From NCBI RefSeq assembly GCF_964355755.1, contig NC_092678.1, positions 22,920,365 to 22,984,364 of the forward strand: a stretch of 64,000 nucleotides of DNA, read 5' to 3'. Made by a program: the position numbers and the translations under genes. Source of the stretch: Antedon mediterranea (Eukaryota; Echinodermata; Crinoidea; Comatulida; Antedonidae). Shown piece by piece: positions 12,701 to 23,221 of the stretch (positions are counted from its first letter, which is position 1; every line of letters starts with the position of its first letter). The notes below the pieces were generated by a model that worked only from the letters and a program-made list of their open reading frames with translations, ran no database searches and was not told the origin of the DNA.

Positions 12701-15576
12701 TTTTACCAGCAATCGTAGCGTCTGAATCCGTCAGTTATAAAATATACAGATACATTAACGTGGTAATTGTTTTCCCAACTCCATGTAATCGACATAGTCG
12801 ATCCTAGAAGTGTAGCAGCCGCCTCCTCATCCCCAAAATTTACTCTACGCCTCTGGTCAATACCTTTCATAAGTCCCTGTACGAGTTATAATACACATGA
12901 GTTCTTAGAATGATGGAAGCGTGTTCTACTATTTAGTGGTATGTAGAACTACAACAATCTGTAAAATAATAATAATCAATACCTAATCTCCATGTCGATT
13001 GTTTTATTTTTAAGGGTTTGATTCCGTCTTTCTGTTCAGTTCTGTAATAGTCGCGAATAATTTTATCTGAAATAAAAATACAGATTACAGATTGTCTACA
13101 TAGTACTCAAAATTAAAGACACAGAAGAAGTATTGAGGTGGGTGTTTTTAGAATCTGAAACTGACCAAATTCACAAACATTTAACTAGATTATACATGTT
13201 TCGGACTATGCCGACTTATGGGTTGAGATTTAAACATTTTAAGTTTTTTTTCTGCTGTCTGTGTCCATAAATATGTATTTTCTTATTTATATACTGTATA
13301 GGCCTAAATGCCTATTATAATAGCCTACATGCATTGCCATGATTAAATAACTGAATGCTGATTATATATTGTCATGATTAAATACTTACGGGTATCAACA
13401 AAATTAACAGCTTCTATTACATGGTTCAGTCTACGATGTCTTAACTTCCCGATGAATTTCATCATGTTTTCTTCCGAGAGAATCATAGTACGTTCAAGAT
13501 CCATGATCAAACTCCAGCTATCTTCATATGGTTTAAACAATGTTTCTTCATACATCTGACTTATTTTGGTTGTATCACTAGGTGACATACTATTGCCTAG
13601 TCGTATTACCATCTGTCTGTATTCACTAAATGCCGCAACTCTTTCTTCTGTTCTTGGGCGTAACATTTCTAAATCTTTCATTTTATATATTCGCTTCCAA
13701 ACTTCATGTTGTCCCGTTATAGTTATGGTATCATATATAAGAGTGGGATTGTTGTGATCCAGTCTCTGAGTATACAACAAGTCTAATAATTCCATCATTG
13801 ACGAAGCGTTCTCTAGTCTAGCTTTGTCTGGAACCAAGTCTTCGTACAACACTTTAATCATCTTGATTAAACGAAAGTGGTCAAACCAATGTGCCACAAT
13901 ACTTTTCAACTGTTCGAATTGATGCGTTGTTAAGGCTAGGTAATAAAATAAAATACATCATCATATTTACATCTCTGAGAAAATAATGTCCACGTCTATA
14001 TAGGCCTGGTAAGAAATTTCTAAAATAATCTGTATCTTTTGATAGGCACATTTATGTGTCTAGCAGGATTAACAAGGCTATACACCTGGCTGCATTCGCG
14101 TGCGCAAATTTGAGTTAGTATTTACCGACCGACCGACTGACCAACCGACCGACATAGTGAGCTGTAGAGTCACTTTTGCACGCGACTTAAAATGGGGGAA
14201 CAAATGTCATATTTGTTTTTGTCTATAGACAGGTAGGGTAGGTATCATGGAGTTTAGTCCAATTCGGAAATGGTATTGTATCTGTTATTTTAGATACAAT
14301 TTATTTTAATCTAATTCTATACTCTTTTCTGTCTAAACTCTCTTTTCTTTTCGTCGCAATAAACATAGTTGTTCTACCTGTTGTTCCCAAACGCCTAGGA
14401 TTTATTATCATTTTAGTATCATAATATAGATTTTTATAAAAGACTTAAGGATTTGAGTTTAATTTCATTGAGATTAATGTCTTCTTTGTTCAATTTAAAC
14501 ATAGGCATACTTTATCGTCACGAGGTCCATTTAAACTGCGATGAGATAAACAAACTAATATATAAAATGATTTAATTGTACTACCCAGACCTAATAACTT
14601 GTACTTCGAAATCTGTAAAATCATTGATAAATTGTATTAAATATATTTATTAATGTGTTAATTATAACGCTCTTTCACTGACTAATTGCTAATTCACGTT
14701 AGGCTTCATACCTGTTCTCTGTTTTTGTTCTGGTTCTGCAGTCAGTATTGTTGCTGTTGCTGGTTCTGGTGTTTGAATAACCGCAGGCTGGTAAGGTGTT
14801 GCTATAATTCACATGCAGTTACACAAAGAAAAACAGAAAAAAAAAATATAATAAGCTTAAATTTACCAAAATTGACTACGAATTGCAACTGAACTATAAA
14901 AACACCGGAGAATGTTATAAAATAAATATTGAGATATTTTAGGAATTACTTAACCAATTTAATGTTTGATTGTAATTGTTTTGTATTTAAATAATCAATG
15001 TTATGTTAATTAATGTGCAAATTACCACTAAAATACTTTGTAATTTAGACTAATAATGTATGAGGTAGGCATACCTAGTAGAACACGTTTTGCCGTTTCG
15101 TTAATACAATTCGCAAACTTGTCAATGTTGTTTTGGGAATCCAAGCGTCCAGATTTCTCAATGTGATATACAGCATCCCATATATTGTCAAAGTTGAAGA
15201 CACTCAGGTTGTAGAAAGCTATCAGTTTTCCCAAGTCATGTCCTCCAACCTGTTTTAGTGCTATAAACAGTGCTCTGCGGTGTACTGTTAGTAGGCTTAC
15301 TGTCTCTGTGCATTGCGCAGTGTTCTTGTATTCTGTTATACAATCTCTTGCTGAGCTCAGCATAGTTACTTCAGCAATGTCTGACAACAATTCCACATTA
15401 TTTTTAGAAATAATCCCATGGTCAGTAAGCTTGTTAAACAGGTTTAAGGCCAAGTGTGATTGATCCAGATCTTCAATAGGCAAAATACCATATAGAAGCA
15501 TTCTCAACTCTTTTACTGTCACACCAGCATAGTGTTTGCTAAGTTTGCCCAGAAAGATTAAGAAATTTTCATCCAT
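7628..15576 (-). CDS. NLR gene A: death-fold array - hydrophobic exon - NACHT receptor
   Basis: This is a cytosolic-type innate immune receptor model built from five coding exons on the minus strand: 15576-15075, 14801-14712, 13935-13390, 11953-11867 and 9711-7628. Every junction is GT-AG and phase 1, and the spliced frame is 3,309 nt (1,102 codons plus stop). Domain order: two death-effector-like folds, a Pro/Thr-rich linker, two more death-like folds, one hydrophobic helix, NACHT, and a helical C-terminal region with a leucine-rich-repeat-like end. NACHT proteins are known ATP-driven oligomerisation switches, and death-effector folds recruit FADD/caspase-8-type partners; that role is inferred here. 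It is paralogous to gene B. Exon joining is inferred from splice consensus and phase, not from transcripts, and some exons may be alternative. Confidence 0.75.
9799..11718. mobile_element. hAT-like non-autonomous element with perfect 8-bp target duplication
   Basis: The ends are CAAGGGTGGCGCCAG (left) and the complement of CAGTGGTGGCGCCAG (right). They are flanked by the identical octamer GTTGGGTT at 9791-9798 and 11719-11726. An 8-bp duplication with CA-starting terminal repeats is typical of the hAT superfamily. The interior is unusual: GC-rich blocks (GGGGGCTA, GCGAGCGAAGCGAGC, CCCCGACG) near both ends, three diverged units of about 100 bp at 10120-10380, three tandem units of about 294-328 bp at 10697-11625, and a 29-base C-rich run at 11672-11702. 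No transposase frame is present. It sits in the last intron of NLR gene A. Confidence 0.8.
10697..11625. repeat. Three ~300-bp tandem units inside the hAT-like element
   Basis: Units begin at the words GTCGGTAAACTTCGCCTGG at 10701, 10995 and 11323 and run through GGATGGAACATGATATCACG, AACGATTCGTACAAAGGGAT and TTTTCTAGGCGCTGAAGC. They are highly similar to one another, so the amplification is recent relative to the rest of the element. Confidence 0.85.
11867..11953 (-). CDS. Hydrophobic (transmembrane-like) exon of NLR gene A
   Basis: This 87-nt exon lies between CTGCAG (acceptor) and G/GTAATT (donor). It enters and leaves in phase 1 and reads LRLTAIALIVVMVGVLYSVI, then PDTILLKD, then joins the NACHT exon as KD-D. 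About 17-20 uninterrupted apolar residues fit a membrane helix. The counterpart in gene B sits at the same place and phase but has a different, also hydrophobic sequence. Its length divides by three with symmetric phase, so it can be skipped without breaking frame. Confidence 0.7.
12664..13066 (-). pseudogene. Decayed third NACHT exon
   Basis: At 13066 a TTTCAG acceptor is followed by a frame reading DKIIRDYYRTEQKDG..., matching the start of both intact NACHT exons (DKTIRNYLTAEQTNK in gene B), and then a TW motif. At 12664-12790 a broken copy of the P-loop region is readable: GVGKTITT, then LTDSDATIAGK, matching GGIGKTALL and TNSDATFAGKILF, but with stops and frameshifts. The DNA between and after is missing or unrecognisable. 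It lies between the second death-fold exon and the hydrophobic exon of gene A and is evidently a dead duplicate. Confidence 0.75.
13390..13935 (-). CDS. Second death-fold exon of NLR gene A
   Basis: This 546-nt exon is phase 1 in and out, with acceptor TTACCTAG/CC and donor C/GTAAGT. It encodes about 181 residues starting LTTHQFEQLKSIVAHWFDHF. Two helical segments end in patterns typical of death-effector/CARD folds: MMELLDLLYTQRLDHNNPTL...EVWKRI, and LERTMILSEENMMKFIGKL...LNHVIEAV. The fold assignment is by pattern only. The open frame could begin at a TTG at 13909, but the phase-matched acceptor at 13936 gives the better model. Gene B has no equivalent exon. Confidence 0.65.
14085..14190 (+). 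repeat. Dispersed (CGGT)n repeat, copy 3
   Basis: CTGGCTGCATTCGCGTGCGC and AAATTTGAGTTAGTATTTACC precede CGACCGACCGACTGACC units, followed by CATAGTGAGCTGTAGAGTCAC. This is the most complete copy and defines both ends of the unit. It lies in an intron of NLR gene A. Confidence 0.7.
14712..14801 (-). CDS. Pro/Thr-rich linker exon of NLR gene A
   Basis: A 90-nt open segment lies between ATTATAG (acceptor) and ACAG/GTATGA (donor), phase 1 on both sides. It reads TPYQPAVIQTPEPATATILT, then AEPEQKQRT: a low-complexity linker between the two death-fold exons. It is supported only by splice consensus, phase and open frame, so it is less certain than its neighbours. Confidence 0.5.
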
Positions 15577-15583
15577 TTTTAAT
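15075..15583 (-). CDS. First coding exon of NLR gene A: tandem death-effector-like folds
   Basis: The exon follows acceptor TTTTTACAG at 15584, with the start codon at 15576 (MDENFLIFLGKLSKHYAG) a few bases in, and ends G/GTATGC at 15075 in phase 1. A methionine nine codons further upstream would lie in the intron. Residues ~1-80 resemble a DED (VKELRMLLYGILPIEDLDQS, LFNKLTDHGIISKNNVELL). Residues ~95-165 repeat the helical pattern (IWDAVYHIEKSGRLDSQNNI). Gene B's first exon has the same two-part layout. DED is the best match by eye; other death-fold subfamilies are possible. Confidence 0.7.
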
Positions 15584-16191
15584 CTGTAAAAATATTCGTA
15601 CAAATAATATTATTATTAACAACTTAACTTAAAAACGGATGCAACACTTGAACCACCAGATTGGTGTTTTTCACAAGGCCGTTACTTACTATAAAACTAT
15701 TTACACAAGTTATCATTTACAGTACATATGATTAAAAAACTATACAAAAAATGATTTCATGAAAAACATAGATAAAATAATACTTTCCAGCTAACTTTAA
15801 AAGGCCACTATTTATAATTCTCTAAAGCTAGGATAAACATCAGCTGCTAAACGTGCTTCTAAATTAAACCAACATCAAACATTTGAAACCCTTTTCCTAG
15901 ATTAAAAGGGGCAAGATAAATTTAATAATAATAATTTAAATTCATAACCAATATTACATAATGGCAGTATATTAAAACAAAAAAGGTTTATATTATTGAA
16001 ATATATTATGCAATTAATGATAGGCCTAAAATCTAGGACTAAAGCAGGCCTACATCATTACTTAATTCCAAACCAGCACCATTTCATTAAAAAACTTTAG
16101 ATTACTACGTTTTATATTGAGTTTTGCATGAATAGTTAACTATTAATAAGTCGAATATAAATTAATAAATTAAAATATAGAAAATGCTTAC

Positions 16192-16360
16192 CGTATGTGT
16201 TATCTGTCTGTTTGCTAGAAAAACTGATTCGTGTATGAGCCAGTCTGATGTATTCGTTGTTTTTTTTTTTGTAATTAATATGGCGAATCTATTTAGCAAC
16301 GTCATGGATCGAGGATATAACAATGCAGTCAATGATGCATACAATTTGAGCAAGCGTCAT
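16192..16360 (-). promoter_or_regulatory. 5' exon and upstream region of NLR gene A
   Basis: The strong donor CG/GTAAGC at 16191-16186 ends a segment that is conserved upstream of gene B (27481-27640). Shared words on the minus strand include GATCCATGAC, AATAGATTCGCCAT and CATACACGAATCAG. With the TTTACAG acceptor just before the first coding exon, this fits a non-coding first exon. It holds a short ATG frame starting MTLLNRFAI that would be an upstream ORF or a coding start. The 5' end cannot be set from sequence. Confidence 0.55.
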
Positions 16361-16454
16361 CAGCTAGTTATCATAATTCTTTTTTTGACATTTTTAATAA
16401 CAATTTACGAACATCGGTCTTTACATTTTCTCTTTTCTCTTTCTTCTTTTCTCT

Positions 16455-16712
16455 CTTAAATTTTTTTATTATTATTTCATACTCATCCAACAGCGAGTAA
16501 CCCGCCAATTACAGGATGGATAAACTATTTAAAATTTCACAAGACAAACATATACACAAGATGCTCTACATAAACAAAGACTTATTATTAAGTCTTTGGG
16601 AGTGGAGTTGTAAATTGTCATGAGAAAAAAACCCTGACATATGACAGGACTTGAACCCAGGACCCTTAGATTGGTAGCCAAGCATCATAACCACCAAGCC
16701 ACAGCTCCATCG
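16455..16712 (-). mobile_element. tRNA-derived SINE, copy 1
   Basis: Read on the minus strand, it starts with a tRNA-like head (GGAGCTGTGGCTTGGTGGTT, A-box-like) and a B-box-like GGTTCAAGTCC. It ends in a tail containing CAATTACAGGATGGATAAAC-type sequence and TTATTATTATTTCATAC. A homologous copy in the same orientation is at 51425-51628, and a truncated tail is at 30340-30550. It is not a functional tRNA, because the acceptor stem does not close. Confidence 0.75.
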
Positions 16713-17109
16713 TAATGCAAGCTCAAAATTAACCAAGTTTAGATAATTATGTTTGTAAATCTAAACCTCCAATAATGCACTCTAGTAAATACTGTATATA
16801 TAATGATAAAACTTTATTGTTTTTCTGAGAATGTGGAAACATTTGAAATTCGATTTAGCAAGACTTGTTTGTTTATAATTGTCTCATTTTGTAATGCCAA
16901 TATATTTTGGGCATAGTAGAGAAAATGACTGAAGAATAGTCAAATTTGTTGAAGGCAACCTATAGATTCAAATTCAATCAAATTCCTTCTTCTATACAAC
17001 TATTATGATTATATAATATGATATGCAACGTATGTGTATATTATGGAATACTGTTGATATTATATAGGCCTACTGATTCGTTTGTACTGTACCTATTCCT
17101 TCTTCCAAT

Positions 17110-17821
17110 TCCCAAACGAACCATTTATTTTGCTTTGCTTTAGTATAAAGAGATGAGTTTCACAATTATTTGCTGCACTGAATAAATTAGTATAAGCCTA
17201 CGGGAAGATGCAAAATAAATTATATAGGACCATTGAAGACTGTTGATGTTGTGCTACCTTTATTCAATTGTAATTTTCCACTGTGGTGCAGATGCATTCC
17301 AGTCTATTATAACTAACTGTAATCGGAGCAAAAGCGAATCTACTTCTCACGCTAAAAACACACTTTATATTTCCACTGCATACTTTGTGGCTTGTGTTTA
17401 TGCCCTTCGACAATATAATATCAGACACTAAAACATTTTTACCAAGGTGATTGTTTTGTAAAGAAAATTACGTAGAAAACTAAACGAACCATGATGGTAT
17501 TCATTCTGCTTTGTGTTTATTATAAAGAGATGAGTTTCACATTTATTTGCTGAACTGAATAAATTAGTATAAGCCTACAGGAAGATGCAAAATAAATTTA
17601 GGACTATTGAAGACTGTTGATGTTGTGCTAACTTTATTCAATTGTAATTTTCCACTGTGGTGCAGATGCATTCCAGTCTATTATAACTAACTGTAATCGG
17701 AGCAAAAGCGAATCTACTTCTCACGCTAAAAATACAGTTTATTTTTCCGCTGCATACTTTGTGACTTGTGTTTATGCCCTTCGACGATATATGGTATAAT
17801 ATCAGACGCAAAAACATATTT
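17110..17821 (+). repeat. ~377-bp tandem duplication (dispersed NLR-flank repeat, copies 2 and 3)
   Basis: Copy one runs from about 17110 and copy two from about 17487; the offset is 377 bp at GAGATGAGTTTCAC. Both contain GACTGTTGATGTTGTGCTA, CTGTGGTGCAGATGCATTCC and TTTATGCCCTTCGAC. Copy two is cut by LINE-1 at about 17822 and resumes at about 22206 (TTGTTTTGTAATGAAAATTACATAGAAAAC), matching 17452-17485 of copy one. Confidence 0.85.
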
Positions 17822-18163
17822 AATTCAATTCAATTTCTTTTTATTTCGGAAATATCTTCCATATTAATAAACGTATAAACAGAAAAAAAAATCGTAAACT
17901 CTAAACTTAAGTATATAGAATGCTTCTCCATCTACAATACATTTTGGAGTTATGGAGCATATTTTTTTTGCAAACACAAGCAACAAGGATGTTACCACTA
18001 TTCAACATACGTTGTATGAAACCATAGGTAGATTTTCGCATGTACTCATTAAAGGAAGCGACACCATGTTCAATAAACATTGGACTGGCACTACTACTTC
18101 TAGAGACATTAAGTATACGGCGCAGAGCATTATTGTAACATACATTAAGAGATCTAATATTCT

Positions 18164-18877
18164 TCATACGATAGTTACACCAAAGGGCTGCACAATACAG
18201 TAAGATCTAAAGAGACAACATTTAACATTGGTAGAGTATTTCATAAATTTGCGATTGAGTGAGTTGCTTCTAATACATAAAGATCTGTACTGACTTTGAA
18301 TGTCAGCCTCATCACTGCAATCACACATAAGACACAAAGATCTGTACTGACTTTGAATGTCAGCCTCATCACTGCAATCACACATAAGACACAAAGTTCT
18401 GTACTGACTTTGAATGTCAGCCTCATCACTGCAATCACACATAAGAATATGACCAAAGTAGGTACCTTTCTCAACATAAGCAAGTTTTTTACCAAAAAGT
18501 TTAGTAATAGAATTACATTCAAGTTTGCAAGTGCGAGGAGAGAAACGCATACAAACAGATTTCTTATCATTAAATAAAACATCATTCTCTTGCGAAAATT
18601 CTTCACAAACATGTACCAATTGCTGGAGACCAGCAACTGAAGGGCCAAGTAGAACAAGATCATCCGCATAACTAAGATGATTCAAGATAATGTTTCTACA
18701 TTGGCAACCCTGGCACAAACCACTTAGTCTACAATTAAGAGTACTAATATATATGTTATAAAGGAGAGGGGACATAACCCCACCCTGTCTAACTCCATTG
18801 GATACTGTAAATGCATTTGAAACAGAGTTTCCCCAACGTATCACAAAACTTTGTTTCTCATACCAACATTTGAGCAA
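18164..18877 (-). pseudogene. LINE-1 reverse-transcriptase fragment (YADD)
   Basis: This 237-codon open fragment carries GVRQGGVMSPLLYNIYI and SYADDLVLLGPS, the central RT motifs. It contains three in-frame copies of a 19-residue unit (MCDCSDEADIQSQYRSLCL) produced by a 57-bp DNA triplication. The C-terminal part of the RT continues in another frame at 17907-18167 (NIRSLNVCYNNALRRIL), and the N-terminal part continues beyond 18877 with frameshifts. Confidence 0.8.
18281..18448. repeat. Three 57-bp tandem units within the LINE-1 RT frame
   Basis: Units start at 18281, 18338 and 18395 with the words AGATCTGTACTGACTTTGAA, the third with AGTTCTG. They are almost identical. Because 57 is divisible by three, the RT frame stays open on the coding strand. 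Confidence 0.95.
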
Positions 18878-19292
18878 TTTAACAATACAAAGATTAATAC
18901 CATTGCTAATGAGCTTATTATAAAGAGTCCAGTGATTGACTCGATCAAAAGCCTTACTGGCATCTAGAAAGCAGGCAAAATCTGGACTACCATTTCATCA
19001 TGTTTTAATAAAAAGATACACGTATCAGTCGAGTCCTTCGATTTAAATGCAAATTGATAGTTATTGGATTTCAGTGAGTTACCACAATGACTGATCAAAA
19101 TAGATTCAAACACCTTAGATTTTCAATTTCAATTTCAAAGCAACATTTATTTTCTCCTTTCATATACAAAATAGATTTCAGTGATCAATAAATATGTAAA
19201 CAAAATTTCGAAAGAAGAAGGTACACGCCCAGAAAGATGAAAAACACATCTTGTGGAGGACGTACCTATTACAGACACAGACAATGAAAATT

Positions 19293-19400
19293 TATAAAAT
19301 AAAAAAAAATTTAAAATAAAAAAATAAATAAAAAAAAAAAAAATAAATAAAAAAAAAAAAAAAAAATAAAAAATAAAAATAAAAAAAAAAAATTAAAAAA
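19293..19400. repeat. A-rich low-complexity tract (AAATAAA units)
   Basis: This run of A with interspersed T (AAATAAAAAA units) on the plus strand lies between the stop codon and the 3' terminus of LINE-2, in its 3' UTR. Confidence 0.9.
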
Positions 19401-19416
19401 ATTGACCGAGGAAAAG

Positions 19417-21106
19417 TTAATATTTGGCAATAAGGTGACTTTTAAGTTTAGATAAAAATGATTTACTAGAAACAGAGTTTAAGATGGGGAGTGGCAGATC
19501 GTTCCAAAAAGTGGGTCCGGAATACCTAATGTTGTGTTGAAAGTGGTTGGTTTTATGGGTTGGAATATGTAATTTTGAACAAATACGGGTATTATGATAA
19601 TGAATTGAAGAATTTGGAGTGAACATGGAGCAGAGATGTTTGGGAAGGTTGGAATTAATAGAAGAAAAGATGAACGAGCCTTGTTGGGTTAGATTGATAT
19701 CGGAGACTTTGAGAAGATTAAGCTTTGAAAAAAAGATGAGATGAATGAGACAGGGGTGGGGCGCCAGATATAACCCTGATGGCCTTTTTTTGAAGAGTTT
19801 GAAGTTTTTTAATACTGGAAGGATAAGAGTTGCACCAGACAATATTGCAATAGTTAAGATAAGGCAGGATGAGGGAGCAGTACAGGATACGAAGAATGTT
19901 AGGGGGTGAAAAAGAAGAAAGTCTAGTGATGATGCCAAGACTTTTTGAAATTTTATTCTCAACAAAATTGATGTGATTTTTCCATGAAAGTCGACTGTCA
20001 AGATGAACTCCTAAAAATGTAGCAGATTGGACTGAGGGAATATCATGATTGTTAATAGAAATGTTATAGTTTGCAGTATCAATGTTTTTAATTTTCTGAG
20101 GGGTCCCAAACAGGATGAAGTTACATTTTTTGTGGTTAAGAGAAAGTTTGTTAGCTGAAAAGTATTGAGACATGAGTGTCAGATTGGTATTAACAGTATT
20201 AAATAAGGTTTGAATATCAGGGTCAGAGTAATAAACAGTGGTGTCGTCAGCATATAGAAAAAAATTAAGAATTGCAGAAGAAAGATATATATCATTAATA
20301 TATAGAATAAATAGGAGGGGGCCAAGAAGAGAGCCCTGGGGAACACCACAAGTAACAGGGTTGAAGTTGGAGACAGAATTAGAATACTTGGTACATTGGA
20401 AACGATTGGTAAGGTAACTTTTGAAAAGATCATATGCGGGCCCTCTAATTCCATAGTGGGATAGTTTAAATAAAAGTATGTTGTGGTCTATTGTGTCGAA
20501 TGCCTTTGACAAATCTATAAAAACGCCGATGGCTAGATGGCCACTTTCAAATGCGTCAACAATTTTGTTTGTTAAGTCAATGAGAGCCATGGGTGTGTTG
20601 TGACCTTTTCTAAAGCCATATTGATTTTTGTGAAGAATGTCATGTTTTGAGATAAATGAAAATGTACGATCGTAGATTACCCTTTCTAAAGCTTTAGAGA
20701 AAATAGAGAGGACAGAGATGGGGCGATAGTTAGAGAAATCAGATTTGTTTCCAGATTTGTAGATAGGGGTAACGCGCGCAAACTTCATCCTGTCTGGGAA
20801 AACACCCTTTAATAAAGCAAGATTAAAAATATGGGTAAGTGGAAAAGAAATGAGATCGGCAATATGTTTGATGGGCTTGGTTTGGAAATCATCAATACCG
20901 GTTGATTTGTTGTTTTTAAAGGTAGAAATGATTTTAAAAACTTCGGCCTCATTGACTGGAGTAAAGAATATTGAGTTAGGGGTAGGGTTGGGTAAAAAGT
21001 CTTTAAATGATCTGTTACTATTGGGAATTTGATTAGCAAGTGAAGGGCCGATTTCAGAAAAATATTTGTTAAAGGCATTTGAAATTATATTGGAATCATT
21101 AGTCAA
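19417..21106 (-). pseudogene. LINE-2 reverse-transcriptase ORF, frameshifted near its C-terminus
   Basis: The main frame, 21106-19718, holds the full RT core: STGIDDFQTKPIKH, RVTPIYKSGNKSDFSNYRPI, NQYGFRKGHNT, FIDLSKAFDTIDH, GVPQGSLLGPLLFILYINDI and the catalytic FLYADDT. Near 19740-19760 the frame shifts. The remaining C-terminal domain (NTRICSKLHIPTHKTNHFQ, SGPTFWNDLPLPILNSVSSK) lies in the frame ending at 19417. Apart from this shift and the pre-RT shifts near 21195-21230, the coding sequence is well preserved, so the insertion is younger than LINE-1. Confidence 0.9.
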
Positions 21107-22205
21107 CTCACCTTGAAAATTGAAAGAAGTATTTGTATGTGTATTATTTGATTTATTGAGCAGGGAATTAATTGATTTCCAAGTTGCCTTAATATCATTT
21201 TTGTGTTTGAGAAACGTTTTGTGAAAATGATTTTTTTTTTGCAGCTTTAATTGTAGTATTTAATTTATTACGGAATTGTTTAAAGGCTGTTTCATTTTTT
21301 TGGGTGGGACAATGGATAAATTTAGAGTACAGTTTATGTTTGTGTTTAATTGAATTAAGTAGGCCATTAGACATCCATGACTTTAATTTATTATTTTTTT
21401 TTTCGCAATTTTTTTTTAAAGCAATAGGTCTATAATTATTCTTATTAGTAATATCACCTGATTTACTCTTAACAATCGGCACTAGAATAACTTTAACAAG
21501 ATCTTTAGTTACATGACCATGGCACAGCATAGCATTAAAGCATAAACTCAATAGGATATGAAGTCGTTTACTACTATATTTAAGATGTTCACCACCCAAA
21601 TCAACAAGTCCGGGTGATTTTTCTACAGAAAGTTTATCAATGCAATTAGATATAAGATCAGGAGTGACATTAATACCAATTAACAGTATTCTAGAGTCTC
21701 CTCTACAAATGCTTTATGAGTCGTGTTATCCACACAGTTAAACAGATTCTCATAATGTTTGGTCCAATGGTTACATATGTTGTATTCACCACTAACATTA
21801 TCAATAACTTCAGAGGTATTAGCTCTAGTATCATTCATATGCTTAACACCTTCCCAAAAACCTTTGTAGTCCCTATTACTGTAAGACTGAGCTAATTTAT
21901 CAGCTCTCAATTGTTGATCATTCTGTTTACACGTGCGTAATGCCAACTTAAAACGAGAACAAGATATTTTCATAGAATGAAACAAGGGCCCATTCCTGGG
22001 TTTGCCGTTAGTTCTCCATAATAAGAAGGCTTCACGAGCAACAGAATGCAGATCAGAAACATAATCATTCCAGCCTGGCACAACATTATATGACTTAGAC
22101 CTAGTATAGTGGGCTTCAAACATTCACTAGATGCACGTTTTAGGCAAGCAAAAATATTGTTATACAGGTCATCAATAGCAAGACGGTGACACTCATTGCT
22201 CATTA

Positions 22206-23221
22206 ATAAGGTGCTTGTTTTGTAATGAAAATTACATAGAAAACGAAACATTTTCCTTCAATGAAGTGTAGTTCAAAAAACATAAACGATCACGTAACAG
22301 ACTGACACCAACAGAAAATAAAGAAATTACAACTTCATCTTCATGTAGCCTCACATTTATTTTTAAACCAACACAAAACATAATTATACACATCATTTTT
22401 ATTAGGTTAAATAAATGAAAAAAAAACCACTTAAAACACATAAAACACCCTATACACACAAGATCTTTATAGTTTACAGTATTTTAATTAAAGATAAAAT
22501 CAAATCAATCGATCAACCGATATCTTAGTTTGTTATAAACTGTAATAAACTCTCACGTATATTTATAATAGATAAAAACCAAACCAACGAATTTAAATCA
22601 ATAAAAAAGATCTACGGTTAATAATTTAGATGTATGTGGGATCAATCGCAGAAGAAGTCACATTAGACTGAAAATATAAAAATGTATAGAAAATATAAGT
22701 TTGAATAAACAAAGCTGCAAACTTTTTATAAACTTCACTTAAAGCATGTCATTTATAATAGTGACGATATAATTAAATGTGTATTCTATAGGCCTAATAT
22801 ATTTTAAACAAAGCAGTAACTTATAAAACAGAAACAAAATCTGCAATAAACAAAATAATACTACAGTGTACATCTGCTGTGTTCTAATTGAACAGTATTA
22901 ATTGACTTATTTATATTTTTTGGTTACGTGTTTGAAAAGTTTACAATTTATATTAATACAAGTGTTCAATATCGGATTCTAATTGATCTAAACTTAAACA
23001 TACCTTAAATACACACAAATACGTATCATGTGTGCATATTGTATGCAATTATATTATAAGTATTCCATAAATCTGCAATTCTTACGTGATATCCAAATAT
23101 CATAAAATGGTTTGACTGAATATGATTTTTTCAAGATAATTGGAATGTATAAAACGTCTTCATGCTACAACTGTCGATCTCTAACAAGATAACAAAAACA
23201 CCTACTTGACCTAAAAAATCT
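22206..23221 (-). other. 3' flank of NLR gene B
   Basis: After about 50 bp that complete the interrupted tandem repeat, this AT-rich stretch matches the 3' flank of gene A in patches (22294-22340, 22555-22690, 23060-23110). No gene of its own is seen. It probably includes the 3' UTR of gene B. Confidence 0.6.

Larger units (their letters stand above)
19120..21413 (-). mobile_element. LINE-2: younger non-LTR retrotransposon inserted in LINE-1
   Basis: On the minus strand, a pre-RT segment (WMSNGLLNSIKHKHKLYSKF near 21370) leads into a long RT frame and a C-terminal region. The 3' end falls at AAATTGAAATTGAAAATC, next to LINE-1 sequence encoding SKVFES. LINE-1 breaks between its NNYRPIAL and SKVFES codons, which places the insertion. 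The element is 5'-truncated, with no endonuclease domain. It is CR1/Jockey-superfamily-like by RT pattern. An A/T-rich segment at 19293-19400 lies between the stop codon and the 3' end. Confidence 0.85.
17822..22205 (-). mobile_element. LINE-1: decayed non-LTR retrotransposon, split by LINE-2
   Basis: Reverse-transcriptase sequence on the minus strand is found in two pieces, 21414-22205 (upstream part) and 17822-19119 (catalytic and C-terminal part). Recognisable blocks include VPGWNDYV, a KNNYRPIAL block, DASKAFDRVNHW, GVRQGGVMSPLLYNIYI and the catalytic YADDLVLLG. The 3' end lies at an AATTGAATTGAATT tail near 17825. Frameshifts near 18165, 18990 and 22120 show it is dead. It belongs with CR1/L2/Jockey-like LINEs, but the clade cannot be fixed by eye. 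No endonuclease domain is seen, so the copy is 5'-truncated. Confidence 0.85.

Noticed and set aside
16635-16712. Minus-strand tRNA gene
   Set aside because: A- and B-box-like words are present, but the acceptor stem does not pair and a SINE body follows; a second copy at 51.5 kb confirms a SINE.
18296-18577. Plus-strand frame with a repeated NVSLITAITHK unit
   Set aside because: It is the antisense shadow of the 57-bp triplication in the LINE-1 reverse transcriptase.
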